Shown: positions 1 to 4,780, counted from the first letter of the stretch. The stretch is 5,193 nt of DNA from CAYVXT01 sp964455485 (GCA_964455485.1 CAYVXT010000002.1:1-5193), one strand, 5' to 3'. Translations and numbers: made by a program. The notes: a model not told the origin generated them from the letters alone.

Positions 1-82
1 ACTGATGGATCAGCCTTTCATCGTGAATCAGAATCTTTTCAGCTTCAATCGGAGTATTTATATAAAATCTGTGGAGACGCAT
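1..82 (-). CDS. rsmE: RsmE, 16S rRNA m3U1498 methyltransferase (N-terminal fragment)
   Basis: Only the first 27 codons are in the window; the gene continues past the left edge. Reading the minus strand from the ATG at 82-80 gives MRLHRFYINTPIE, then a segment ending in LIHQ. This matches the N-terminal PUA-like domain of the RsmE family, which typically begins MRxHRFY/F and has an (L)xHQW motif about 25 residues in; the next visible base (T) is compatible with the Trp. RsmE methylates N3 of U1498 in 16S rRNA of the 30S subunit using S-adenosylmethionine. The SPOUT catalytic domain lies outside the window. No Shine-Dalgarno is visible before the ATG. The gene is divergent from clpP. The family call rests on a short but characteristic stretch. 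Confidence 0.78.
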   Translation of the reverse strand, partial: MRLHRFYINTPIEAEKILIHDERLIHQ

Positions 83-93
83 GAAATAAGTTC

Positions 94-153
94 AAAGTTA
101 GAAAGTCACAAGTTTGAAAGTTTTTGACTTGCGCTTTGCGCCTTTCTAACTTT
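94..153. repeat. 60-bp imperfect palindromic intergenic element
   Basis: The 12-mer AAAGTTAGAAAG (94-105) is exactly inverted as CTTTCTAACTTT (142-153). Smaller nested inversions lie inside: AAGTCA (103-108) with TGACTT (125-130), and GCGC (131-134) with GCGC (138-141) around a TTT loop. There is also an imperfect direct repeat of period 15 (95-106 and 110-121, one mismatch in 12). Parts of the element recur near 4791-4813. It looks like a small dispersed palindromic repeat in the rsmE-clpP divergent spacer. I see no coding potential in it. It could alternatively act as a terminator-like structure or be remnant sequence. Confidence 0.5.
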
Positions 154-187
154 TAATTAACTATAGCTTAGCTATAAAAAATATGCT
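150..187 (+). promoter_or_regulatory. Probable clpP promoter region
   Basis: Two overlapping -10 candidates precede clpP. The first is TATAAA (173-178), placed 17 nt after a weak -35 CTTTTA (150-155). The second is TATGCT (182-187), with no convincing -35, which would start transcription about 8 nt before the clpP ATG. A TTGACT (124-129) inside the palindromic element is the best -35-like hexamer in the spacer, but 17 nt downstream it has only TAACTT. The exact promoter is uncertain; that one lies here follows from the divergent gene arrangement. Confidence 0.35.
162..176. promoter_or_regulatory. 15-bp palindrome, possible operator before clpP
   Basis: TATAGCT (162-168) is exactly inverted as AGCTATA (170-176) around one central T. 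It overlaps the candidate TATAAA -10 at 173-178, a position where a dimeric repressor could block transcription of clpP. No known binding motif (for example CtsR or HrcA/CIRCE) is recognised in it. AT-rich palindromes of this size also arise by chance. Confidence 0.25.
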
Positions 188-201
188 AATATCCCAACAC
201 T

Positions 202-798
202 ATGAAAAACACGATTCACAATTCAATACTTGTTCCAACAGTTATAGAAAAAACCCATCAAGGCGAAAGGGCCTATGACATATACTCTCGTCTTCTTAAA
301 GATAGGATTATTTTTTTGGGAGGACCAATCGAAGATAATATGGCAAACCTAATAATTGCTCAACTATTGTTCTTACAATCAGAGGACTCTAAGAAAGACA
401 TAAACATCTATATCAATTCTCCTGGAGGGTCGGTTTCATCTACCTTGGCAATAATAGACACTATGAAATTTATAAAACCAAATGTGGCCACATACTGTGT
501 CGGCATAGCAGCCTCTGGTGCAGCCATGATTCTTTCATCAGGTGAAAAAGGTAAAAGATTTATACTACCAAACGCCGAAGTCATGATTCACCAGCCACTA
601 ATGAGTGGTGTTGAGGGTCAAGCAACAGATATTGCCATCACTGCAAAGCAAATACTTAAAACTAAAGATAGATTGAATAAAATGCTTGCAGACAATACCG
701 GCCAACCTATTTCAAAAATAGAGCAGGACGTAGAAAGAGACTTCTTCATGTCTGCCGAAGAAGCCAAGAAGTACGGCATTGTGGACAAGATTCTCTAA
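202..798 (+). CDS. clpP: ATP-dependent Clp protease proteolytic subunit ClpP
   Basis: ClpP is the serine peptidase subunit that forms a double heptameric cytoplasmic barrel and degrades proteins unfolded and fed to it by ClpX or ClpC/ClpA ATPases. At 198 residues it has the normal length. The family blocks are all present: VPTVIEKT and ERAYDIYSRLLKDRIIFLG near the N-terminus, INSPGGSV (71-78) forming the oxyanion region, the nucleophile Ser105 in GIAASGAA, His130 in MIHQP, and Asp180 in ERDFFMSAEEA. About eight residues precede the usual mature N-terminus, so a short propeptide is possible. The ATG at 202 fits the family alignment, but no Shine-Dalgarno precedes it. No Clp ATPase gene is adjacent. 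The gene is followed by a strong terminator, so it is probably monocistronic. Confidence 0.98.
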   Translation: MKNTIHNSILVPTVIEKTHQGERAYDIYSRLLKDRIIFLGGPIEDNMANLIIAQLLFLQSEDSKKDINIYINSPGGSVSSTLAIIDTMKFIKPNVATYCVGIAASGAAMILSSGEKGKRFILPNAEVMIHQPLMSGVEGQATDIAITAKQILKTKDRLNKMLADNTGQPISKIEQDVERDFFMSAEEAKKYGIVDKIL

Positions 799-820
799 AA
801 ACTTATAAAAATGCACGTTT

Positions 821-853
821 AGCAACCCGCCGTACGGCGGGTTGCTATTTTGT
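821..853 (+). terminator. Intrinsic terminator of clpP
   Basis: AGCAACCCGCC (821-831) pairs perfectly with GGCGGGTTGCT (836-846) around the loop GTAC, an 11-bp GC-rich stem. It is followed by ATTTTGT (847-853). The hairpin starts 23 nt after the clpP stop codon. On the opposite strand the stem is followed by AAACGTGCAT, so termination is directional. Confidence 0.9.
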
Positions 854-878
854 CAGAAATTTTGTAAAATCTTAATAT
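850..878 (+). promoter_or_regulatory. Candidate rny promoter
   Basis: TTGTCA (850-855, 5/6 match to TTGACA) and TAATAT (873-878, 4/6 match to TATAAT) are separated by 17 nt. This predicts a start near 885 and a leader of about 140 nt before rny. The -35 lies in the T tract of the clpP terminator, so the terminator and the next promoter are overlaid. Confidence 0.45.
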
Positions 879-884
879 TAACAT

Positions 885-1026
885 TTAATTCGTAATTTCC
901 GTAAAGACAGGCAAAGAAGACTGAACACCCACCATGACACCCAATTCCCAACAAATTCAAATCGAAATCTTTTGTAAGCTGCACCAGAGCGGCTACCTTA
1001 TCTAGTACGGAAATACAGCATTATTC
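885..1026 (+). other. Leader of rny with long-range stem and in-frame mini-ORF
   Basis: ATTTCCGTA (895-903) is exactly inverted as TACGGAAAT (1006-1014). With one bulged A the stem extends to 892 and 1016, giving about 11 bp. It encloses a mini-ORF (ATG 934, TAG 1003-1005) of 23 codons beginning MTPNSQQIQ, in the same frame as rny and ending seven codons before the rny start. A short inner hairpin, GCTGC with GCGGC, lies at about 979-994. The segment could be a cis-regulatory leader of RNase Y. I recognise no riboswitch class, and the mini-ORF has no ribosome binding site or recognisable product. Confidence 0.3.
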
Positions 1027-2556
1027 ATGTCATTAAAAATAGCATTGCTCCTAGCAGGCCTTGCGTCGCTTGTTGGAGTAGGATTCGGATATTTCCTTAG
1101 ATGGATTATTTCGCTTGGACAACGCGGTTCAGTAGAACTTCGTATCAAGCAGATGGAACTTCACGCCCGTGAAGAAGCCAAAAAAATTATTGAAGACGCC
1201 ACAGCAAAGGCAGAAGAGACTGCAAAAGAGACCCGTGCTGAATTTAAAGAGTGGGAGGAAAAACTTAAGAAAACAGAAGACCGCCTTATAAAAAAGGAGG
1301 AGTTTTTGGATAAAAGGCAGGTAGATATAGATAAAGAAATTGAGCAAATCAAAGAGAAGGTCTCTGAAATCAAACTTATCAGAGAAAGAGCTGAAAATCT
1401 TGAAAATCAAAAACAAGAGGAATTGCAAAAGGTAGCTTCCCTCTCGCAAGAAGAAGCAAAAAACATGCTTTTAAAGGAAGTTGAGCGAAAACATGAAGAA
1501 GATATCGCTGTAAGGATGCAAAAACTTGAAAATACAGGCTCAGAAAAACTCGAAAGCAAAGCAAAGGAAATACTAACGACTTCAATACAAAGATTGGCAA
1601 ACTCCGTCTCTTCTGAAGTGTTTTCTACAACCGTAGCCATCCCATCTGATGAAATAAAAGGAAAAATAATCGGAAAGGAAGGTAGAAATATAAAAGCTTT
1701 TGAAAGAGCTTCCGGTGTTGAAATTATTGTAGATGATACTCCAGGGCTAATCACTATTTCTTCGTATGATTCTGTGAGGAGACAGGTCGCTAGAGTTGCG
1801 CTTGAAAACTTGATACAAGACGGGAGGATACAGCCAGCCAAAATCGAAGAAATGATCGAAAAATCCAAACAAGAAATAAACAAAATAATTAAAGAAAAAG
1901 GCGAAGCTGCAGCTTATGAATGCGGAGTTTTCAATCTTGACCCAAGAATTATAAGTATTTTAGGCCGGCTTCACTTCCGTACTTCTTACGGCCAAAATGT
2001 ACTGCAACACTCAATCGAAATGGCACACATCGCCGGCATGATCGCTGCTGAAATTGGTGCAAACGTAAATATTGCTAAAGCAGGTGCACTTTTGCATGAC
2101 ATTGGTAAAGCAGTTGACCACGAAATAGCTGGAACCCATGTTGAAATCGGTAGAAGGATACTCCAAAAATTTGGTGCCGATGAAAAGATAATAAGGGCAA
2201 TGGAGTCGCATCACGGCGAATACCCATATTCAACTCTTGAGTCATACATAGTACAGGCAGCTGACGCTATATCAGGTGCAAGACCAGGAGCTAGACGTGA
2301 TAGTGTTGAGAATTACTTGAAGCGACTTTCAGAACTTGAAGGTATTGCGACAGCATTCAATGGAGTCGAAAAGGCTTATGCTCTCCAGGCAGGACGTGAA
2401 ATAAGGGTGTTTGTAACACCTTCCCAAGTAACCGACGTTGAAGCAAAAAATATTGCTCGAGATATAGCGGTCCGTATTGAAAACGAGTTGAAGTATCCAG
2501 GCGAAATCAAGGTTGTAGTTATCCGCGAATCCCGAACTATAGAATTTGCAAGATAG
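1027..2556 (+). CDS. rny: Ribonuclease Y
   Basis: RNase Y is a membrane-anchored endoribonuclease that starts mRNA decay and processes structured RNAs. The 509 residues show the family order. A single transmembrane segment lies at about 5-29. A long charged coiled coil rich in E, K and R spans about 35-190. A KH RNA-binding domain follows, with its GxxG loop in GKIIGKEG (212-219). Then comes the HD hydrolase domain with His328 (QHSIEMAH), His357-Asp358 (LLHDIGK), His371, His395/396 (SHHGE) and Asp413 (QAADAIS). The conserved C-terminal domain is present. Length is close to the roughly 520 residues of Bacillus subtilis Rny. The ATG at 1027 places the membrane anchor at the very N-terminus, and an in-frame TAG at 1003 limits upstream extension. 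No Shine-Dalgarno is seen. It faces a beta-CASP RNase gene convergently. Confidence 0.97.
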   Translation: MSLKIALLLAGLASLVGVGFGYFLRWIISLGQRGSVELRIKQMELHAREEAKKIIEDATAKAEETAKETRAEFKEWEEKLKKTEDRLIKKEEFLDKRQVDIDKEIEQIKEKVSEIKLIRERAENLENQKQEELQKVASLSQEEAKNMLLKEVERKHEEDIAVRMQKLENTGSEKLESKAKEILTTSIQRLANSVSSEVFSTTVAIPSDEIKGKIIGKEGRNIKAFERASGVEIIVDDTPGLITISSYDSVRRQVARVALENLIQDGRIQPAKIEEMIEKSKQEINKIIKEKGEAAAYECGVFNLDPRIISILGRLHFRTSYGQNVLQHSIEMAHIAGMIAAEIGANVNIAKAGALLHDIGKAVDHEIAGTHVEIGRRILQKFGADEKIIRAMESHHGEYPYSTLESYIVQAADAISGARPGARRDSVENYLKRLSELEGIATAFNGVEKAYALQAGREIRVFVTPSQVTDVEAKNIARDIAVRIENELKYPGEIKVVVIRESRTIEFAR

Positions 2557-2574
2557 TCAATACTATGTTATAAT
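2546..2574 (+). promoter_or_regulatory. Near-consensus promoter in the 3' end of rny
   Basis: TTGCAA (2546-2551), a 17-nt spacer and TATAAT (2569-2574) with an extended -10 TG at 2566-2567 form the best sigma-70-type promoter in the window. The -35 lies in the last rny codons. The predicted start is around 2581, only about 3 nt before the ATG of the small ORF at 2584, so the transcript would be leaderless or nearly so. Confidence 0.6.
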
Positions 2575-2583
2575 TAGGGAAGA

Positions 2584-2670
2584 ATGAACAACATTAGTTT
2601 CTTTGGGATATTAATTATCCTTACTGCCGGCCTGGTAGTTTGGATGATTGCAAAAAACAGACAAAAGTAA
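2584..2670 (+). CDS. Small single-span membrane protein (28 aa)
   Basis: This ATG-to-TAA frame of 28 codons starts MNNISFFGIL. It has an uninterrupted hydrophobic stretch at about residues 4-22 and ends with a positively charged tail (AKNRQK). That is the profile of a tiny single-pass membrane protein with its C-terminus inside. I do not recognise a family. Support comes from context: a TTGCAA-N17-TATAAT promoter ends 9 nt upstream, an AGGGA (2576-2580) just before the ATG could serve as a weak ribosome site, and a terminator hairpin starts directly after the stop. It lies 27 nt downstream of rny, so it could also be expressed by readthrough and might accompany the membrane-bound RNase. It is short enough that chance cannot be excluded. 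Confidence 0.45.
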   Translation: MNNISFFGILIILTAGLVVWMIAKNRQK

Positions 2671-2672
2671 AG

Positions 2673-2701
2673 GCACGGCCGCGATTCTCGCGGCCGCTTG
2701 C
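2673..2701. terminator. Bidirectional terminator between convergent genes
   Basis: CGGCCGCGA (2676-2684) pairs perfectly with TCGCGGCCG (2688-2696) around a TTC loop. Beyond a small internal loop, GCA (2673-2675) can also pair with TGC (2699-2701). The plus side continues into ATTTATAATTTATA. The minus side continues into TTTACTTTTG. Either strand could use it: the rny/small-ORF transcript from the left and the beta-CASP operon from the right, whose stop codon is at 2704-2706. Confidence 0.75.
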
Positions 2702-2703
2702 AT

Positions 2704-4134
2704 TTATAATTTATACTCCTTCCCCATTTCTGGATAAATTGCATCTATATCAAGGTAATCATGAATACGTTGAGTGAGGAAAAGGGATGATCTTGGCTCA
2801 CCCATAATTACAAAAACTTTTTTGAGCCTTCCCGCTCCCCCTCTCGTAGTAAGAGGGGGCTGGGGGGCGTTATTCATAGTTCGACTACTCTCACCATCTT
2901 CGGTCGCTTCGCTCCCTACGACCTTCTCGACAAACTCCAATAAATGATCAGAGTCTTTATGCGATGAATAGCCCATTATACTTTCAATTTTTGCTCTGAC
3001 CCTTATTTTTTCGCCATTTATTTTCACTTCTTTTATACCGTCATGTAACATTCTACCCAGAGTTCCCACTGATTGATAGCCAACAAGTATCAAAGTGTTT
3101 TCAGGATGGCTCAATATCCTTGCTTCATGGCTCACAACCCTCCCCCCTTCCGACATACCCGATCCAGCTATAATTATTTTTGGACCTTTAGTGCTTTCAA
3201 TTTGTGCGGATTCAGAATTCTTTTTAACTATTTTTAGTTTTGGAAAGTCAAAAATATCATCTCCAGATTTAATTTCTGCCCTCACCGATTCCTTAAAATC
3301 ATTTTCATATTTTCTGTATATTTGGGTCACCTTTTCTGCAAGCGGTGAATCCAAAAAAACAGGTATTTCTGGTATTTCACCATCTTCAACCATATTATTT
3401 ATCTCATATAAAATAATTTGTGTTCTTTCTATTGAAAAAGCAGGTATTACTATGGTTCCACCTCTTTTCAAGCCACCAAGTATTGCAGATTTAAGTTTTA
3501 TACGCCTTTCTTCTTTGCTTTCGTGGTTTCTGTCACCATACACACTTTCCATTACTAAATATTCAACTCCATAAGGCACGTCATTGTCTGGCAAAAAAGG
3601 TGAAGGGGTGTTGCCCAAATCCCCCGTGAAGGCAATTTTCTCACCATTACAATCAACAACAAAGATAGCCGAACCTAAAATATGCCCTGCGTTAATCATT
3701 TTTACACTACATCCTTCAAAAAGGTTTAGTTTATCATTATAATTTTTGCCCTCCCATATTGAGAAGCTTTTTTCAATATCATATTCATTATAAAGTTCTT
3801 GAGCATGTCTTGCCCTCATCACCTTTAGTGCGTCATGCAGCATTGGATACGCAAGCTCTTTTGTTTCCTTAGTAGAAATTATTTTTCCTGAAAATCCTTC
3901 TTTTATCAATTTCGGTATTCTACCAATATGGTCTATATGGGCGTGGGTGACGAGCAGATATTCAATATTTGCCGGATTATATCTAAATTTTTCTGCATTG
4001 TTTTTATCTGCCCCCTTCGCGCCTTGCTCCAAACCACAATCTATTAAAATTTTATGCTCCCCAAACTGCAACAAAATATTTGCACCGGTAGTCGTACCTA
4101 CTCCACCAAAAAAAGATAAACTGAATTTTTCCAT
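2704..4134 (-). CDS. Metallo-beta-lactamase/beta-CASP RNase (CPSF73-like) with repeat insertion
   Basis: This is a probable cytoplasmic zinc-dependent ribonuclease of the beta-CASP family that includes CPSF73 and bacterial YSH1-type RNases. Numbering is from the ATG at 4134 (476 aa). MBL motifs: Asp32 (LIDCG), His64/His66/Asp68/His69 (HAHIDH), His151 (NAGHILGS) and Asp172 (FTGDLG). The beta-CASP part has Glu196 (motif A, MESVYGDR), the SGMSEGGR segment and His392 (motif B, SSHKD). Two oddities stand out. Residues about 407-436 are an extra segment encoded by GC-rich repeat sequence. Motif C, usually VHGE with a zinc-binding His, reads IMGEP, with Met444. A GTG lies just upstream (4137-4135), but the ATG overlaps the TGA of the preceding gene as TGATG, pointing to translational coupling. 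Substrate and activity are inferred from the family; the Met leaves activity uncertain. Confidence 0.92.
   Translation of the reverse strand: MEKFSLSFFGGVGTTTGANILLQFGEHKILIDCGLEQGAKGADKNNAEKFRYNPANIEYLLVTHAHIDHIGRIPKLIKEGFSGKIISTKETKELAYPMLHDALKVMRARHAQELYNEYDIEKSFSIWEGKNYNDKLNLFEGCSVKMINAGHILGSAIFVVDCNGEKIAFTGDLGNTPSPFLPDNDVPYGVEYLVMESVYGDRNHESKEERRIKLKSAILGGLKRGGTIVIPAFSIERTQIILYEINNMVEDGEIPEIPVFLDSPLAEKVTQIYRKYENDFKESVRAEIKSGDDIFDFPKLKIVKKNSESAQIESTKGPKIIIAGSGMSEGGRVVSHEARILSHPENTLILVGYQSVGTLGRMLHDGIKEVKINGEKIRVRAKIESIMGYSSHKDSDHLLEFVEKVVGSEATEDGESSRTMNNAPQPPLTTRGGAGRLKKVFVIMGEPRSSLFLTQRIHDYLDIDAIYPEMGKEYKL
2831..2864. repeat. GC-rich palindrome translated in frame (PPLTTRGG type)
   Basis: CCCCCTCT (2837-2844) pairs exactly with AGAGGGGG (2852-2859) around a 7-nt loop. 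CCC (2831-2833) and GGG (2862-2864) extend the stem across a small internal loop. On the minus strand it is read through in the beta-CASP gene as PQPPLTTRGGAGR (about residues 425-436). GC content is far above the surrounding gene. Palindromic elements with this sort of translation occur between genes in many bacterial genomes; here one has landed in a coding sequence without breaking the frame. Confidence 0.7.
2880..2923. repeat. Second GC-rich repeat-like segment in the same gene
   Basis: Directly beside the palindrome is a segment translated on the minus strand as VVGSEATEDGESSRT (about residues 405-419). It contains GGTCG (2902-2906) inverted as CGACC (2919-2923) and the core GGAGCGAAGCGACC on the minus strand, a sequence type I associate with dispersed intergenic repeats. 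It does not resemble the conserved beta-CASP fold and differs in base composition from the rest of the gene. Its boundaries are approximate. Confidence 0.45.
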
Positions 4135-4556
4135 CACTTTAATATATGTCTAACTTTAAAATCTATTTCCTTTGTATAAGCGTACAAAAGGCCAGCCGCC
4201 GCCCCGAGTGTATCCATTATAAAATCCAAAGTGGTATCGTATGGATAATTTACTCCAGAATATTTAGCCTCTCCAATCATAAGTTCGAATGCCTCCCATA
4301 ACACCCCTCCAACTAAAAGACCCAAAGCAGCAACCTTCAAAAATTGCTTGAAATTTCTATTGCTTGGTGACAAGAACCCTGAATAAAAGTATAGCCAAAT
4401 AAAGAAAAAAGCTAAAAACGTGCCTGCAAAAAAATGTACAACACTGTCAAACTCGTCGAGCGACCAATATAAATGATATTCGGTAGCAATAAAATTCAAA
4501 AAACCAAACCATGCAAGCATCCCAAATGTTTCCCAAAAAAGCGTTCTATCTTTCAT
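4134..4556 (-). CDS. Small polytopic membrane protein, DUF2238/YjdF- or VanZ-like
   Basis: The 140-residue protein has four likely membrane segments at about 7-25, 40-60, 73-94 and 109-127. Conserved-looking polar residues sit at the membrane faces: EFDSVVHFFAG (Asp37, His41) before segment 2, LWEAFEL (Glu88, Glu91) after segment 3, and YDTTLDFIMDTLGA (Asp107, Asp111, Asp115) leading into segment 4. This DxxxHF / WExFE / DTxxDxxxDTxG pattern resembles the DUF2238 (YjdF) and VanZ-like membrane families, whose biochemical role is not established for such short members. No signal peptide is evident beyond the first span. Its TGA overlaps the ATG of the beta-CASP gene, so the two form an operon. 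A promoter with an extended -10 lies directly upstream and there is no Shine-Dalgarno. Confidence 0.75.
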   Translation of the reverse strand: MKDRTLFWETFGMLAWFGFLNFIATEYHLYWSLDEFDSVVHFFAGTFLAFFFIWLYFYSGFLSPSNRNFKQFLKVAALGLLVGGVLWEAFELMIGEAKYSGVNYPYDTTLDFIMDTLGAAAGLLYAYTKEIDFKVRHILK

Positions 4557-4562
4557 TATTAA

Positions 4563-4590
4563 ATTTTAACATTACTTACTTCCCTGTCCA
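4563..4590 (-). promoter_or_regulatory. Promoter of the membrane protein/beta-CASP operon
   Basis: On the minus strand TGGACA (4590-4585, 5/6 match) is followed after 16 nt by TAAAAT (4568-4563, 5/6 match) with an extended -10 TG one base upstream. The predicted start falls at about 4556, which is the A of the ATG, implying a leaderless mRNA. Confidence 0.5.
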
Positions 4591-4597
4591 AACTACG

Positions 4598-4622
4598 AAA
4601 AAACCGTCTTGCGTGACGGCTA
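4598..4622 (-). terminator. Intrinsic terminator of the candidate ncRNA
   Basis: On the minus strand CCGTC (4619-4615) pairs with GACGG (4608-4604) around ACGCAA. A flanking G-U and A-U pair extend the stem to about 7 bp. It is followed at once by six T (4603-4598). On the plus strand the same hairpin lacks a T run. An outer 8-bp stem (4623-4630 with 4593-4600) can pair through part of the T run, so the hairpin might also switch between forms. Confidence 0.6.
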
Positions 4623-4773
4623 TTTCGTAGGATCACCCAGAAGATATTCCCTAATTGAAAAATATTAGGTGGGTGGCCTCGACTCTAACGATTAGAACGC
4701 GTTATGCGCTCCGCTTGTTAAAGAAAGTTAGCCTCCCTGAATATGTGCAATCTAGAAAATATCCAGATGACCC
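4598..4773 (-). ncRNA. Candidate structured ncRNA, 6S-like rod with bubble
   Basis: A transcript starting at about 4773 (GGGTCATC) and ending at the terminator would be about 176 nt. Reading the minus strand, 4773-4766 pairs with 4637-4630 (8 bp, two G-U). Next, 4763-4748 pairs with 4657-4643 (15 bp, two G-U, one bulged G). Then 4744-4740 pairs with 4666-4662, and 4731-4727 with 4689-4685. A 15-nt by 5-nt bubble follows, capped by hairpin GAGCGC-ATAAC-GCGTTC (4711-4695). The G-U pairs become C-A mismatches on the plus strand, favouring minus-strand transcription. The length and the closing stem, open bubble and end hairpin recall 6S RNA, which binds sigma-70 RNA polymerase. That identity is inference. 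It could instead be a leader controlling the downstream membrane protein gene. No SRP, tmRNA or RNase P signature is seen. Confidence 0.45.
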
Positions 4774-4780
4774 TTATTAA

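Noticed and set aside
934..1005. The 23-codon ORF as a stand-alone gene, or rny extended upstream through its TAG
   Set aside because: It has no ribosome site or recognised product, and the RNase Y anchor begins naturally at 1027; nothing in the window suggests TAG recoding, as ndk and rny both end in TAG.
1129..2214. Several minus-strand open frames opposite rny (e.g. 1407-1883, 2011-2214)
   Set aside because: They are antisense to a gene with complete RNase Y domains, their translations are low-complexity shadows of the coiled coil or HD region, and none has a promoter or start signal.
2831..2864. GC-rich palindrome as a transcription terminator within the beta-CASP gene
   Set aside because: It has no T run on either strand and is translated in frame in the middle of an intact gene.
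3095..3574. Plus-strand open frame of 159 codons opposite the beta-CASP gene, and a shorter one at 3947-4153
   Set aside because: The minus strand there encodes conserved beta-CASP and MBL motifs; the plus-strand translations show no recognisable domain.
4135..4137. GTG as the start of the beta-CASP gene
   Set aside because: The ATG one codon later overlaps the preceding stop as TGATG, the usual coupled arrangement, and costs only one residue.
4598..4773. SRP RNA, tmRNA or RNase P RNA as the identity of the structured region
   Set aside because: There is no GGAA-tetraloop SRP helix 8 core, no tRNA-like ends or tag ORF, and no RNase P core motifs.
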